Assembly: GCA_024958655.1 (NCBI GenBank) | Contig: JANWUR010000008.1 | Coordinates: 62,001-126,000, forward strand | Length of the DNA stretch: 64,000 bases | Direction of reading: 5' to 3' | DNA from: Cyanobium sp. FGCU6 | GTDB taxonomy: Bacteria; Cyanobacteriota; Cyanobacteriia; PCC-6307; Cyanobiaceae | Shown here: positions 25,791 through 38,055 of the stretch, piece after piece | Layout: the number at the start of each line of letters is the position of its first letter | Position numbering within the stretch: the stretch's first letter is position 1 | Notes under the pieces: model-generated | What the model was told of the DNA's origin: nothing | The model's database searches: none | What the model saw: the letters and a program-made list of their open reading frames with translations, nothing else | Position numbers and translations under genes: made by a program

Positions 25791-27407
25791 TCAACCGAGC
25801 GGCGGCGTGCTCGCGGCGGCGATGGCCTGCTGCAGCAGGGGGGTGCCGGTGACGGCGGCGCTCGCCCAGTAGAAGAGCGGGCTGGAGAGCACACCGCCCA
25901 CGGCGGTGACGATCACGCAGCCGAGCAACGCGGCCCGCAGCGGCTGCATGCCGGCGAGGCTCCACTCGATCGGCGGATAGTTCTTGACCACATCGGAAGC
26001 CTCCTGAGGTTCCTTCACCACCATCATCTTGATGACCGAGATGTAGTAGTAGATCGACACCACCGAGGTGACCAGGCCCACCACAACCAGCAGGTACTGA
26101 TGGTCGGCCCAGCCGGCGAAGAAGAGGTAGATCTTGCCGAAGAAGCCAAGCATCGGCGGGATGCCGCCCAGGGAGAGCAGGCAGAGACTCAGGCCCAGGG
26201 TGATCAGGGGATCCTTCTGATAGAGGCCGGCGTAATCGGCGATGCGATCGCTGCCGGTGCGCAGGGAGAACAGGATGATGCAGGCGAAGGCCCCCAGGTT
26301 CATGAACAGGTAAGCCGCCATGTAGAGCACCATCGCCGCGAAACCGTCTTCGGTTCCACATACCATGCCGATCATCACAAAGCCGGCCTGACCGATGGAG
26401 CTGTAGGCCAGCATCCGCTTCATCGAGGTCTGGGCCAGGGCGACGACGTTACCCAGCACCATGGAGAGCACGGCCAGCACGGTGAACAGGAACTTCCACT
26501 GGGCGTCAAAGCTCTCGAAGCAACCCACCAGGATGCGCAGGGCAAGGGCGAAGCCGGCCGCCTTTGAGCCCACCGAGAGGAAGGCCACCACCGGGGTGGG
26601 CGATCCCTCATACACGTCCGGGGTCCACTGGTGGAACGGAACGGCAGCGATCTTGAAGGCCACCGTGGCGAGCACGAACACCAGGGTGAGTGCGGTGATC
26701 GGCGAGGCGGAGGTGCGCAGGGCCAGGGCGATCGCCTCCAGGCTGGTACCGCCGCCGCTGAGCCCATAGAGCAGGGAGGCACCGTAGAGGAACACGGCCG
26801 CGGCGGCCGAGCCCACCAGCAGATACTTCAGGGCCGCCTCGGAGCTGCGGGCGTCCCGCTTCATGTAGCCCGAGAGCAGATAGCTCGACACCGACAGCGT
26901 TTCCAGCGAGATGAAAATGCTGATCAGGTCGGTGGAACCGCACAGGAACATCGCGCCGAGTGTGGCGGCCAGCAGGATCGCGGCGTATTCACCCACCGGT
27001 GTGCCGCTGCGCTCCACGTAGCGCCAGCTGAGCAGGAGGGAGATCAGGGTGGAAGCGGCGACCACGCCGCGGAAGGCGATGGCCAGGTTGTCGGCCAGGA
27101 AAGAGCCCAGGAAGGAGGGCTCGGCTCCACCGTTCCACTGGAGTGCCAGCAGCACGAGGGCACCGCCCAGGCCGGCGTAGCAGATCGGCGGAACCCAGCG
27201 GCTGGCAGCCTTCTCGCCCGCCAGGTCCACCAGCAGGCACAGAACGAGGGCCACCAGCACGGAGCCCTCGGGAAGGATCGCGACCGCGTTCAGGTCGAGG
27301 GAGAGTGCACCTGTGCCGAGCCCGGAGGCGATCGCCGCGGTGGCATCGGAGGCGGCCGTGGCGGCGCCGAAAATCAAGTCGGTGGCAGCGGGAAACACGT
27401 CGGCCAC
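25791..27407 (-). CDS. ndhB: NAD(P)H-quinone oxidoreductase subunit 2 (NdhB)
   Basis: Proton-pumping membrane subunit of the cyanobacterial NDH-1 complex, serving respiration, cyclic electron flow and CO2 uptake forms. The 538-residue protein has about 14 hydrophobic helices. Hallmarks are '[25 protein letters not shown]' and '[41 protein letters not shown]', which carry the conserved Lys/Glu residues of the antiporter-like fold. It diverges from topA across 98 nt with a -10-like TACAGT. The ATPase gene follows 4 nt downstream. Confidence 0.96.
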   Translation of the reverse strand: MADVFPAATDLIFGAATAASDATAAIASGLGTGALSLDLNAVAILPEGSVLVALVLCLLVDLAGEKAASRWVPPICYAGLGGALVLLALQWNGGAEPSFLGSFLADNLAIAFRGVVAASTLISLLLSWRYVERSGTPVGEYAAILLAATLGAMFLCGSTDLISIFISLETLSVSSYLLSGYMKRDARSSEAALKYLLVGSAAAAVFLYGASLLYGLSGGGTSLEAIALALRTSASPITALTLVFVLATVAFKIAAVPFHQWTPDVYEGSPTPVVAFLSVGSKAAGFALALRILVGCFESFDAQWKFLFTVLAVLSMVLGNVVALAQTSMKRMLAYSSIGQAGFVMIGMVCGTEDGFAAMVLYMAAYLFMNLGAFACIILFSLRTGSDRIADYAGLYQKDPLITLGLSLCLLSLGGIPPMLGFFGKIYLFFAGWADHQYLLVVVGLVTSVVSIYYYISVIKMMVVKEPQEASDVVKNYPPIEWSLAGMQPLRAALLGCVIVTAVGGVLSSPLFYWASAAVTGTPLLQQAIAAASTPPLG

Positions 27408-27432
27408 ACCCTCCGGGTCGGTGGTGCAGCGG

Positions 27433-27438
27433 ACTGTA
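27433..27438 (-). promoter_or_regulatory. Candidate -10 element TACAGT upstream of ndhB
   Basis: On the minus strand TACAGT lies 25 nt before the ndhB start in the ndhB-topA divergent gap. It matches the TAnnnT pattern. Confidence 0.3.
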
Positions 27439-27505
27439 GCGGCCTCAACCTGACCTCGGTCCGTCCTTCGATGCGATAAAGAGGGAAGCGGTTCAGCGCC
27501 TGCCC

Positions 27506-30219
<2,714 letters not shown>

Positions 30220-30220
<1 letters not shown>

Positions 30221-30729
30221 TGGTTCACCTGCGGGCTGGAATCCTGCTTCTGCCGCTGGTGCTGGCCGGCTGTCAGGGCACGCCCTTCGGCGATCGCCTG
30301 TCCGCCAGCTTCCCGGGCGTCCCCGCCGCCGGGAGCTCCCAGCCCGGCCCGGCCCCAGCGCCGCCCATCCAAGGCGCACCCCAGGCTTCCCGCCCCGCTT
30401 CCCCCGCCGTCCCGGATACCGCCGCTTCCCCCGCCGCCCGCCCGGCCGGCCAGGCTGCGCCGACTCCCGCCCGCTCCGCTCCCCAGCCGGCTCGCCCGCC
30501 GGCGGCCTCTGGATCGGGCCGAACCTCCGCCACGGCCCCCTATCGCATCACCCTGCGCCTGCCCCTGGCCGACCCGGCTGCCCCGGCCGAGGGGGTCACA
30601 CAGGCCCTGCGGGCGGCCGGTGTGCCCTTCGAGGTGGAGACGATCGAGCGCATGAACGCCACTTCTGCCGCCGCCGATGTCCCGGCCACAGGGGCTCCGG
30701 CGGTGCGCCCGGCACCCGCTCCCCGCTGA
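30220..30729 (+). CDS. Hypothetical lipoprotein, Pro/Ala-rich
   Basis: 169 residues with a short signal peptide and lipobox 'LPLVLAGC', so a lipid-anchored periplasmic protein is expected. Residues 35-105 are Pro/Ala/Ser-rich and low-complexity. A small folded C-terminal module begins at 'PYRITLRLPLADPAAPAEGVTQALRAAG'. Not recognised. It overlaps the topA stop by one base and is followed 7 nt later by the DUF2232 gene, so it is part of the post-topA operon. Confidence 0.65.
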
Positions 30730-30736
30730 GCGCCCG

Positions 30737-31384
30737 ATGTCCACCCCTCCCCTCAGCCATCGCCAGGCCCGCCAGCTCACGGACACGGCCTACCTGGCGG
30801 CCTCCACCGCCCTGCTGTGGGTGGCCCTGTATTACCTGCCGGTGGGCAGCCCCCTCTTCCGCCTGGCCCTGCCCCTGCCCCTGGCCCTGCTGCAGCTCCG
30901 CCATGGCGGCCGCTGCGCCCTGGAGGGGATGGTGGTCACCACCCTGCTGCTGGTGGCTCTGATGGGGCCGATCCGCGGCCCGCTGGTCCTCTTCCCCTAC
31001 GGACTGCTGGCCCTCTGGCTGGGCTGGGGCTGGCGGCAGCGCCTCAGCTGGTGGATCACCCTGTCGCTGGGGGGCCTGATCGGCGCGGCCGGGTTCCTGG
31101 TGCGGGTGGCGGTGCTTTCAGTGCTGGTGGGCGACAACCTCTGGGTGGTGATCACCACGGCCGCGGCGAGCCTTCTGGATCGCCTGGCGGGTCTGCTGGG
31201 GTTGGGCCCCGGCCTCGACCTGGCACAGGTTCAGGTCGCCGCCCTGGTGCTGGTGCTGATCCAGAACCTCCTGGTGGTGCTCTGTCTCCATGCTGTGGCC
31301 TACTGGATCTTTCCCCGTCTGAAGGCGCCGATCAGCGAACCTCCTCCCCTGCTGCGCTCCCTGGTGGCCCTCGACCCGCTTTGA
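30737..31384 (+). CDS. DUF2232 family integral membrane protein
   Basis: 215 residues from the ATG at 30737, with about six hydrophobic helices ('AYLAASTALLWVALYYLPVG', 'MVVTTLLLVALMGPIRGPLVLFPYGLLALWLGWGW' and others). The pattern matches the cyanobacterial DUF2232 (YybS-like) proteins, whose role is not known; some relatives resemble substrate-binding S subunits of ECF transporters. Its stop overlaps the TTG start of the CobT-like gene (TTGA). Confidence 0.75.
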   Translation: MSTPPLSHRQARQLTDTAYLAASTALLWVALYYLPVGSPLFRLALPLPLALLQLRHGGRCALEGMVVTTLLLVALMGPIRGPLVLFPYGLLALWLGWGWRQRLSWWITLSLGGLIGAAGFLVRVAVLSVLVGDNLWVVITTAAASLLDRLAGLLGLGPGLDLAQVQVAALVLVLIQNLLVVLCLHAVAYWIFPRLKAPISEPPPLLRSLVALDPL

Positions 31385-32529
31385 ATCCCCTCCGCCGCCT
31401 GGTCGGGGAAGCCGGCGCCGCGGCGGCCTGGCAGGAGCGCTGGTCGCGCGACTGGGCGGAGACACGGGTGCTGCTGCTGCTGGCGGCCACCCTCACCGCC
31501 GAGGTCCCCGGGATCTCGGCTGCGGGGGCAACACCCGAGTCGAGGCGTCGCACCGCCGCCGCCGATGCGGAGCTTCTGCTGCTCGGTCCGGAGGCCGAGC
31601 GGCCCCATGCGCTGCCGCCACTGCCGGCGGGGGTCTCGCCGGCCCTGATCTCCCACGTGGTGGTGCGGGAGCTGGCGCTGGCGCCGCTGGTGGTGGATCT
31701 CGGCTGTCCCGTGGCGCCGGCTGTGCCCCATCTGCGGCCGGGCTCTCCCGCCGGCGACGGACCCGCGGCCTGCCTGAGCGGTGGTGCCGCGATGATGCCC
31801 GGGCGGGTGGCGCATCTCTTCGCCCTGGGTCGACGCTGGGGGGAGCGTCTGGCGATGGGTGCCGGCGGGCCGCCGCTGCTGCTGGCCGAGTGCGTGCCCG
31901 GGGGCACGACCACGGCTCTGGCGCTGCTTTGTGGACTTGAGGTGGCGGCCGACGGGCTGGTGAGCGGCAGCCTGCAGGCCCCAGCCCATGCCCACAAGGC
32001 CGAGCTGGTGGCGCGGGGCCTGGCCGCCGGTCGCCCGGCCGATCCCCTGGCCGCCGTGGCGGCGGTGGGCGATCCGATGCAGCCTCTGGCGGCGGGTCTG
32101 TTGCTCGCCGCCGCCGCCGCCGGAGTGCCGGTGCTGCTGGCCGGTGGCAGCCAGATGGCTGCGGTGCTGGCGTTGGCGCTGGCCCTGGCTCCTGCGACGC
32201 TCCGCCCCGCGCTCGCGGCGGCGACGGCGGTGGGAACCACGGCCTGGGTGGCGGATGAGGCCGGCAGCGATCTCTCCCTGCTCCTTCGGCGCATCGGCGA
32301 GCGCTGGGGGGTGGAGCCCCTCGCCTTCGCGGCGGATCTGCGCTTCAGCGATCCCATCCATCCCGCTCTGGCCGACTACGAGCGCGGCTTCGTGAAGGAG
32401 GGCGTGGGGGCGGGAGGAATGGCCCTGCTCTGGCAGCTCAGCGGCCGCTCCGCCGCCGCCCTGGCCCTGGCCTGCGATCAGGCCTGCCGGGCCCTGGAGC
32501 GCTCCGGTCTACCGTCCCCGCATGGCTGA
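31381..32529 (+). CDS. CobT-like nicotinate-nucleotide phosphoribosyltransferase family protein (TIGR00303 type)
   Basis: 382 residues from the TTG at 31381, which overlaps the preceding stop. The region 'LLAECVPGGTTTALALLCGLEV' and 'FVKEGVGAGGMALL' are those of the cyanobacterial/archaeal CobT-like family that activates the lower ligand of cobamides. Picocyanobacteria are known to make pseudocobalamin with adenine as lower ligand, so the base used may be adenine rather than dimethylbenzimidazole (inference). cobM lies 27 kb away in the same window. The downstream lipoprotein gene overlaps by 8 nt. Confidence 0.75.
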   Translation: MNPLRRLVGEAGAAAAWQERWSRDWAETRVLLLLAATLTAEVPGISAAGATPESRRRTAAADAELLLLGPEAERPHALPPLPAGVSPALISHVVVRELALAPLVVDLGCPVAPAVPHLRPGSPAGDGPAACLSGGAAMMPGRVAHLFALGRRWGERLAMGAGGPPLLLAECVPGGTTTALALLCGLEVAADGLVSGSLQAPAHAHKAELVARGLAAGRPADPLAAVAAVGDPMQPLAAGLLLAAAAAGVPVLLAGGSQMAAVLALALALAPATLRPALAAATAVGTTAWVADEAGSDLSLLLRRIGERWGVEPLAFAADLRFSDPIHPALADYERGFVKEGVGAGGMALLWQLSGRSAAALALACDQACRALERSGLPSPHG

Positions 32530-33580
32530 GCGCCTTCTCCCCCGCCGCACCCTGCTGCGCCTGGCCGCCTCCACCGGTCTCGGTCTGCCTGCCCTATCCC
32601 TGCTCGGCGGCTGTCGTGCCGAAGCCGCTGAGCTGCTCGCGGTGCGTGGGGAGCTGCCTGCCGGCTGGGCCCGGCGCCTGCCCAGCCCCTGGCGGCTGCG
32701 CCAGCTCGATGATCCCGCCGCCGTGCGGGCAGCGCTGCTGCCGCCGGCGGCGGGATCTGCCGCGTCCGCTCGCCCCCGGACTGACGGCTCCCCCCCGGCA
32801 CTGATCCAGCTCGGCGACGGCTGGGCCACCAGCCTGCCCCGCCCCTCCCTGCAGCCGATCGGCACCCCGGCCCTGCTGGCCAGACTGGCGCCCCTCGCCG
32901 CCCCCGTGCAGCGCCTGTTCGCTCCCGAAGGATCACCGGCGCTGGCCTGGCCCTGGTCGCTGTCTCCCTGGGTGCTGGTCCTCCGGGACCGGCCCGATCT
33001 CGCCGCCCGCGCCGCCGATGGCTGGGACCTTCTGCTCGATCCCAGCCTGGCCGGCCGGGTGGTCCTGCCCTCCAGTCCCCGGGTGACCATCGCCCTGGTG
33101 GAAGGGGATCTCACCCGCCTGCGCCGCCTGCGGGCCCACGCCCTCGCCAGCGACGACCGCGATGGCCTCCGGCTGCTGCTCAGTGGACCGGCTCAGGCGG
33201 CGGTGGTGCCGCGCCAGCGGGTGGTGCCCCTGCTGCGCAGCGATCCGCGCCTTCAGGTGGTGCTGCCGGCGGAGGGCGGGCCCCTGACCTGGAACCTGCT
33301 GCTCCGCCCCACCGGTGACGGGCCCGCCCCCCCCATCGACTGGCTGGCGGAGATCCTGGAGCCGCCCCTGCTGCCACGGCTGCTGGCGGCGGGCTGGGTG
33401 CCCCCCCTGCCGCGGCCGCTGTTGCAGCAGGCCCTGAAGGGCTTTCCCGCCGCGATGGCCGCCATCCTGCTTCCCCCCGCTGTCGTGCAGGAGCGCTGGC
33501 GGGATCTGCCGCCGCTTCCGGCCCAGGAACGCCTGGCTCTTCAGCACCTGTGGGATGAGGCGGCCCCGCCCCCCGGCTAG
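32522..33580 (+). CDS. Exported lipoprotein resembling periplasmic substrate-binding proteins
   Basis: 352 residues. The N-terminus 'LLPRRTLLRLAASTGLGLPALSLLGGC' combines a twin-arginine motif with a lipobox ('LLGGC'), so Tat export and lipid anchoring are both suggested. The body resembles type-2 periplasmic binding proteins of the polyamine/iron class ('SPWVLVLRDRP', 'WDLLLDPSLAGRVVLPSSPR'). No permease or ATPase is adjacent. It overlaps the CobT-like gene by 8 nt and ends in a CTAG overlap with the convergent reductase gene. Confidence 0.7.
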   Translation: MAERLLPRRTLLRLAASTGLGLPALSLLGGCRAEAAELLAVRGELPAGWARRLPSPWRLRQLDDPAAVRAALLPPAAGSAASARPRTDGSPPALIQLGDGWATSLPRPSLQPIGTPALLARLAPLAAPVQRLFAPEGSPALAWPWSLSPWVLVLRDRPDLAARAADGWDLLLDPSLAGRVVLPSSPRVTIALVEGDLTRLRRLRAHALASDDRDGLRLLLSGPAQAAVVPRQRVVPLLRSDPRLQVVLPAEGGPLTWNLLLRPTGDGPAPPIDWLAEILEPPLLPRLLAAGWVPPLPRPLLQQALKGFPAAMAAILLPPAVVQERWRDLPPLPAQERLALQHLWDEAAPPPG

Positions 33581-34743
33581 CCCCACAGCCGCCGCCGCGG
33601 CGCGGCCGCCAGCCGGCGGTGGGTGTCGGCGAGCAGATCGGGGATCGGCAGCTCCAGGGGACAGCGCGGCAGGCAGGCGCCGCAGCGGTTGCATGCCGAC
33701 GCATCACGCTGCTCCCACCAGTGTCCGGCGCGGCCGATGAGGCTGTAACGCTCGCCGGCGAAGGCCTCCATCCCGTGCCCCACCGCCAGGTTGCGCAGAC
33801 GCAGCAGCGCCGGGATCGGCACCTCGGAGGGGCAGGGCAGGCAGGCCCGGCACTGTCCGCAGCGTTCGGGGCCCAGCCGTTGCCGGCCCGCCGCCTCCAG
33901 ACGCTCGATCGCCGCTCGTTCCGCCTCCGTGAGCGGGCCATCGGCGCGGCCCAGCCGCTCGGCCCACACCAGATCACTCGGCTGGGCGGCGCCGAGGCTG
34001 AGGGTGCTGATGCCCTGGGCCAGCAGGAACCGGTAGGCCAGCTCGAGCGGCTGGAAGGGGGAGCAGTCCTGCCGCAGCTCCGCTGGCGGGTCGTAGAGCC
34101 GTCCCCCCTTGTCGGCGGGGGAGATCGCCATCACGCCGATGCCCTCGGCCAGGGCGGCGTGGGCCAGGGGCAGCCGCTGCCGATCGAACAGGTGCAGGTG
34201 AAGGCTGCAGAACCCGAAGCGCCCGCCCTCGAGCGCCGCCGCAATCAGGGCATCGTCGCCATGGCTGGAGAAGCCCACCTGCCCCGCCAGCCCTTCCCCC
34301 TCGGCCCAGGCCAGCAGCTCCGCCCCTTCGCCTCTCAGGCTCCAGGCCAGGTGCTCGGGAGTGTTGAGGCCATGCACCGCAAGGTTGTCGAGCCGCCCGG
34401 TGCCGAGCCGCTGCAGACAGGCTCGCAGGGCCTGCTTCCCTTCCGCCAGCCCCACCCCCGGCAGGATCTTGCTGGTGAGCACCAGGGCGGCCCGGGTAAC
34501 GGGATCCCGCTGCTCGAGTGCCGCCAGGGCCCGGCCCAGAAATGCTTCCGCCGGGCCATAGGCCGGGGCGGTTTCCAGATGGTTGATCCCCACCGCCACG
34601 GCGCGCTCCAGCACCGCCGCCATCGCCGCGGGGTTGTCGAGGGCCCGCATGGTGCCAAGGGTGAACAGGGAGACGGGACGCCCCCGGCGGCCGAACGGTC
34701 GGCTGCTGGCCCGGCCCTCCTCCCGCTCAGAGAGGACCGGCAC
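33577..34743 (-). CDS. Aldo/keto reductase family protein with two C-terminal Fe-S cysteine clusters
   Basis: 388 residues. The N-terminal 280 residues form an AKR barrel ('TLGTMRAL', 'GINHLETAPAYGPAEAFLGRAL', 'TSKILPG'). The C-terminal domain has eight cysteines in ferredoxin-like spacing: 'CGQCRACLPCPSEVPIP' and 'CNRCGACLPRCPLELPIP'. Such AKR-ferredoxin fusions are widespread, with unknown substrates, and probably take electrons from ferredoxin rather than NADPH alone (inference). The start overlaps the DUF151 gene by 17 nt and the stop overlaps the lipoprotein gene in CTAG. Confidence 0.88.
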   Translation of the reverse strand: MPVLSEREEGRASSRPFGRRGRPVSLFTLGTMRALDNPAAMAAVLERAVAVGINHLETAPAYGPAEAFLGRALAALEQRDPVTRAALVLTSKILPGVGLAEGKQALRACLQRLGTGRLDNLAVHGLNTPEHLAWSLRGEGAELLAWAEGEGLAGQVGFSSHGDDALIAAALEGGRFGFCSLHLHLFDRQRLPLAHAALAEGIGVMAISPADKGGRLYDPPAELRQDCSPFQPLELAYRFLLAQGISTLSLGAAQPSDLVWAERLGRADGPLTEAERAAIERLEAAGRQRLGPERCGQCRACLPCPSEVPIPALLRLRNLAVGHGMEAFAGERYSLIGRAGHWWEQRDASACNRCGACLPRCPLELPIPDLLADTHRRLAAAPRRRLWG

Positions 34744-35308
34744 GACCCTCGTCGCCGGATTCCTCCTCCGGAGCTCCGCCGCTCTCCGTTCCGGGGGACG
34801 GCTCGCTCTCCGGAGAGGCCTTGCCCAGATTGCGGATCAGCTCGGCCGGGCTGGTGCGCTCCAGGAAGCGGCGGAAATCGGCCAGATCCTCGGCATCGGC
34901 CTCGGCGTCCACCGGGATCGAGGCATCGGCCACAACCTCCTCCAGCATCCAGATGCCGCTGCCGGTGCGCAGAGCCAGGGCGATGGCATCGCTCGGGCGG
35001 GCGTCGAGTTCGTGACTCGTGCCATCGCTGCGCTCGAGCTTGATCACGGCTCGGAAGGTGCTGTTCTCGATGGCGTGGATCACCACCCGCTCCAGGGTCA
35101 GCCCCGCCACCTCCAGCAGGCTGGCCATCAGATCGTGGCTGAGGGGCCGGGGCGGGCGCTCGCCGCTGAGTCCGGCGAGGATGTTCTGGGCCTGGGCCTG
35201 GTCGATCCAGATCGGCACCTGCCGGCGGCCCGAGGGATCGCGGAGCAGCACGATCGGGCTGCGGCTGGCCGCATCGAGGGCAATGCCGGCAACGCTCATC
35301 TCCACCAT
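34727..35308 (-). CDS. DUF151 (bifunctional nuclease-like) protein
   Basis: 193 residues from the ATG at 35308, or 190 from 35299. Conserved blocks are 'PIVLLRDPSGRRQVPIWIDQAQAQNIL' and '[27 protein letters not shown]', diagnostic of the DUF151 family, which includes the plant BBD nucleases. Enzyme activity in cyanobacteria is not established. An acidic Ser/Glu/Gly-rich tail ends the protein. It heads a two-gene unit with the reductase and diverges from ribE. The track start at 35902 is antisense to ribE and rejected. Confidence 0.88.
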   Translation of the reverse strand: MVEMSVAGIALDAASRSPIVLLRDPSGRRQVPIWIDQAQAQNILAGLSGERPPRPLSHDLMASLLEVAGLTLERVVIHAIENSTFRAVIKLERSDGTSHELDARPSDAIALALRTGSGIWMLEEVVADASIPVDAEADAEDLADFRRFLERTSPAELIRNLGKASPESEPSPGTESGGAPEEESGDEGRAGPL

Positions 35309-35383
35309 GGCGTGACCGTTCCCCCTGGCAGGCGCCGGTATCCGTGAAACGATTATGGCCACTGGGAACCCTGCAGGACCGCG

Positions 35384-36049
35384 ATGTTCACCGGACTGGT
35401 CCAGGCCGTCGGGCGGCTCGAGCGTGCTGCAGCCGGCGTGGGGGTGAGGACCGAGCCCGGTGCCATCGGCCCCCTGGCTCTCGGAGACAGCGTGGCGGTC
35501 GATGGGGTGTGTCTCACCGTTGCCGAGCGGCTGGAGGGGGATCGGGGCTTCCTGGCGGACGTGAGCGAGGAGACCCTGGGCCGCACCACCCTGGCCGCCA
35601 GGGCGGCTGCGGGAGCGGCGGTGAATCTGGAGCCGGCCCTGCGCCTGAGCGACCGGCTGGGGGGCCATCTCGTGAGCGGCCACGTCGATGGCCAGGGCGT
35701 AGTGCGGGCGATCGAACGTCGTCCAGCCTCCTGGCATCTCGAGGTGGCCTGGCGAGACCCCGCCTACGGCCGTTATGTGTGCGAGAAGGCCAGCGTGGCC
35801 GTCGACGGCATCAGCCTCACGGTGGCGGGCTGTGATCCCACCGGCGCCAGCTTCTGGATCGCGGTGATTCCCCACACCTGGGCGATCACCACGCTGGGGC
35901 ACCGGCGGGTGGGTGATGCCGTGAACCTGGAGGCGGATCTGCTGGCCAAGTACACCGAACGGCTGCTGTCCGGATCGGCGGCCCTCCCGAGCGCGCCTGC
36001 TCCCGAAGCGATCACCCCCGACTGGCTGGCCCGTCAGGGCTGGCTGTGA
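35384..36049 (+). CDS. ribE: Riboflavin synthase, alpha subunit
   Basis: Dismutates two 6,7-dimethyl-8-ribityllumazine molecules into riboflavin. It has the duplicated lumazine-binding barrel: 'MFTGLVQAVGRLER' with 'GDSVAVDGVCLTV' and 'HLVSGHVDGQG' in the first half, and 'SVAVDGISLTVAGC' with 'AITTLG' and 'VNLEADLLAKY' in the second. Length 221 residues, normal. The DUF308 gene follows. Confidence 0.96.
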   Translation: MFTGLVQAVGRLERAAAGVGVRTEPGAIGPLALGDSVAVDGVCLTVAERLEGDRGFLADVSEETLGRTTLAARAAAGAAVNLEPALRLSDRLGGHLVSGHVDGQGVVRAIERRPASWHLEVAWRDPAYGRYVCEKASVAVDGISLTVAGCDPTGASFWIAVIPHTWAITTLGHRRVGDAVNLEADLLAKYTERLLSGSAALPSAPAPEAITPDWLARQGWL

Positions 36050-36077
36050 GCGGATGGCGCCTGGCGGACGACCTGCC

Positions 36078-36083
36078 TAGGTT
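36078..36083 (+). promoter_or_regulatory. Candidate -10 element TAGGTT before the DUF308 gene
   Basis: TAGGTT, within CCTAGG, lies 22 nt upstream of the ATG at 36106, supporting that start over the GTG at 36046. Confidence 0.35.
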
Positions 36084-36105
36084 CCGGTTGGTCGCGACGC
36101 ACTCC

Positions 36106-36714
36106 ATGGTCCACGATCCCTCCCCGCTCTCCTCACCGCCTGGTCGTCTGGTGGGGCGTAGCAGTTCGGCCCTGCGCAGCTTCACCCTGGCCGAGGGGAT
36201 CGTCCTGCTGGTGCTGGGGGTGCTCTCCCTGATCTTTCCGGTGGTCGCCTCGGTGTGGGTCACGGCGGTGGTGGCCCTGTCCTTCCTGGTGGGGGGGATC
36301 ATCGGCTGGATCAACGGGCTCACCCGTTCACCGCGCCTCATGGGCTCTGTCGCCTTCTGGCGACTGGTGGTCGCCACGCTCTTTCTGGTGGCCGGGCTAT
36401 GGATGATCCGCCAGCTCGCCGGCGGTCCGGCTGCAGCCGCCTCCCAGGTGGCAGCCCTGGCGCTGGCGATCGGCGTGGTGTTCCTGGCGGAGGGCCTGGT
36501 GTCGATCCTGGTGGCGCTCACCCACCGTCAGGTGAAGGGGTGGGGATGGGGACTGGCCAACGGGATCGTGACCCTGGTGCTGGGCCTGCTGATCCTCACC
36601 ATGAAGGAACTGAGCCTGCTCTGGGTGCTGGGCACCCTGGTGGGGATCAGCTTCCTTTTCAGCGGCATCGATCTGCTCACCTTCAGCGCCAGCTTCCACC
36701 CTGAGTCCGAATAA
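36106..36714 (+). CDS. DUF308 / HdeD-like membrane protein
   Basis: 202 residues with about six hydrophobic segments in a duplicated arrangement ('LAEGIVLLVLGVLSLIFPVVASVWVTAVVALSFLVGGIIGWING' and 'VALALAIGVVFLAEGLVSILVAL' belong to successive repeats). This is the HdeD/DUF308 pattern; HdeD is tied to acid stress in enterobacteria but the cyanobacterial role is unknown. I chose ATG 36106 because a -10-like TAGGTT lies just upstream; the in-frame GTG 36046 overlaps the ribE stop. Confidence 0.8.
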   Translation: MVHDPSPLSSPPGRLVGRSSSALRSFTLAEGIVLLVLGVLSLIFPVVASVWVTAVVALSFLVGGIIGWINGLTRSPRLMGSVAFWRLVVATLFLVAGLWMIRQLAGGPAAAASQVAALALAIGVVFLAEGLVSILVALTHRQVKGWGWGLANGIVTLVLGLLILTMKELSLLWVLGTLVGISFLFSGIDLLTFSASFHPESE

Positions 36715-36761
36715 GAGCGGCGCGGTCGGCGGCGTCGCCTCACGCAACGAGTAAGGCCGCT

Positions 36762-37232
36762 TCAGGGTGCAACGTCTTCGGCCTCTCCCTCGTCTTGCCG
36801 TCCTTCGCCCGGCTCGAGGGGAAGCAGCCAGATCGAGCCCGTTTCCTTGTGCAGTTCGATCCGGAACTCCTGGCCCGGGCTCAGACCCAGGCGCCGGGTG
36901 TAGGCCTGGCCGATCAGCAGGTTGCCGTTGCCGTGCACCCGCGTACGGAACTCGGCCTGACGACCCTTGCCGGCTCCGCTGCCGGTGCTGGTGGCTGGCA
37001 GGGCATAGCCCTTGGCGCTCACCAGCGCCCGGTAGAAGCTTTTCTTCAGCACCCGACCGCTGGGGCCCACATAGCCGCACGCCCGGGCGATCTGGTCTTC
37101 GGGTCGATTGCCCAGGGAGCGGGCCTTGTCGAGCAGGGCCTGACCCTCGAGCATCACGTTGGCGCCATCACGCCCGTGGAGGCGCCCATCGGATCCAGCG
37201 TCATCATCGCCGCTTGGTGATGCGGAGAACAT
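36762..37232 (-). CDS. cyAbrB-type transcriptional regulator
   Basis: AbrB-like DNA-binding regulator of the cyanobacterial class, whose members tune carbon/nitrogen balance and other genes. The conserved part is 'LLDKARSLGNRPEDQIARACGY' and 'RVLKKSFYRALVSAKGYALP', then the C-terminal AbrB hairpin 'FRTRVHGNGNLLIGQAYTRRLGL'. Start uncertain: ATG 37232 has AAAGG upstream, ATG 37250 adds six residues, and ATG 37154 would give only the 130-residue core. It lies 130 nt downstream of ctaE on the same strand. Confidence 0.85.
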   Translation of the reverse strand: MFSASPSGDDDAGSDGRLHGRDGANVMLEGQALLDKARSLGNRPEDQIARACGYVGPSGRVLKKSFYRALVSAKGYALPATSTGSGAGKGRQAEFRTRVHGNGNLLIGQAYTRRLGLSPGQEFRIELHKETGSIWLLPLEPGEGRQDEGEAEDVAP

Positions 37233-37362
37233 CCTGCCTTTCGGAGGCATTACCGCCTGCCTTCGATGATGGCCTGATTCTGCCGATTCACCAGCCGCTG
37301 CGGCAAGGGGGGAGTGGCGAGCTGCGCTGACCGGGCCCAGATCCGATGGCTCGAAATCATGG

Positions 37363-37998
37363 TCAGAGCAGATAGAGAAGGCCGTACAGCACAACCCAGA
37401 TCCCATCCACGAAGTGCCAGTAGAGCTCTGCAGCCTCGAGGCCGAAGGGGTTGGAGGCACTGATGCGTCCGCTCTCTCTCGCCTGCCAGCAGACGATCAG
37501 GATGCAGATCACCCCGAGGGTCACATGCAGGCCGTGGAAGCCGGTGAGGGCGTAGAAGGTGCTGGCGTAGAGGTTGTCGGTGAGACCGAAGGGGAGGTGG
37601 AAATACTCCACCATCTGGCCCGCCAGGAAAGCTGCCCCAAGGGCACCCGTCACCAGCAACCAGAGACGGGCCGCTTCCCCGTCGCCGCTCAGCAGACGTC
37701 GTCCGGCCCGGTGGAAGGTGACGCTGCTCACCAGCAGCAGCACCGTGTTGATGGTGGGCAGAAGCAGCTCCAGCTCGTAGGTGGAGTCCGCTGGGAGCGG
37801 ATTGACCGCTCGGAAGGTGAGGTAAGCGGCGAAGAAGCCGGCGAAGGTCATGCCGTCGGCGATCAGGAAGGTGGCCAGCCCGAACAGACGCACATCAGCA
37901 TGGCCCTCGTCATGGCTGCTTTCGTGGCCAGCGCCGTTCGGGGATGGCAGCGCCACCGCGCCGGCTGCTGTTGAGGTTTCGGGAGTGAGGGGTGTCAT
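37363..37998 (-). CDS. ctaE: Cytochrome c oxidase subunit III
   Basis: Third core subunit of the aa3-type terminal oxidase. 211 residues with five to seven hydrophobic helices. Family features: 'FLIADGMTFAGFFAAYLTFRAVNP', 'LLLVSSVTFHRAGRRL', 'STFYALTGFHGLHVTLGVICI' (the conserved TGFHGLHV) and 'LYWHFVDGIWVVLYGLLYL'. Last of the ctaCDE run, 57 nt after ctaD. Confidence 0.96.
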   Translation of the reverse strand: MTPLTPETSTAAGAVALPSPNGAGHESSHDEGHADVRLFGLATFLIADGMTFAGFFAAYLTFRAVNPLPADSTYELELLLPTINTVLLLVSSVTFHRAGRRLLSGDGEAARLWLLVTGALGAAFLAGQMVEYFHLPFGLTDNLYASTFYALTGFHGLHVTLGVICILIVCWQARESGRISASNPFGLEAAELYWHFVDGIWVVLYGLLYLL

Positions 37999-38055
37999 GG
38001 CAATCGCGATGGGCGTGAGCGAAACCGCACAGTGAGCAGGGCGTGGAGGTCCGGA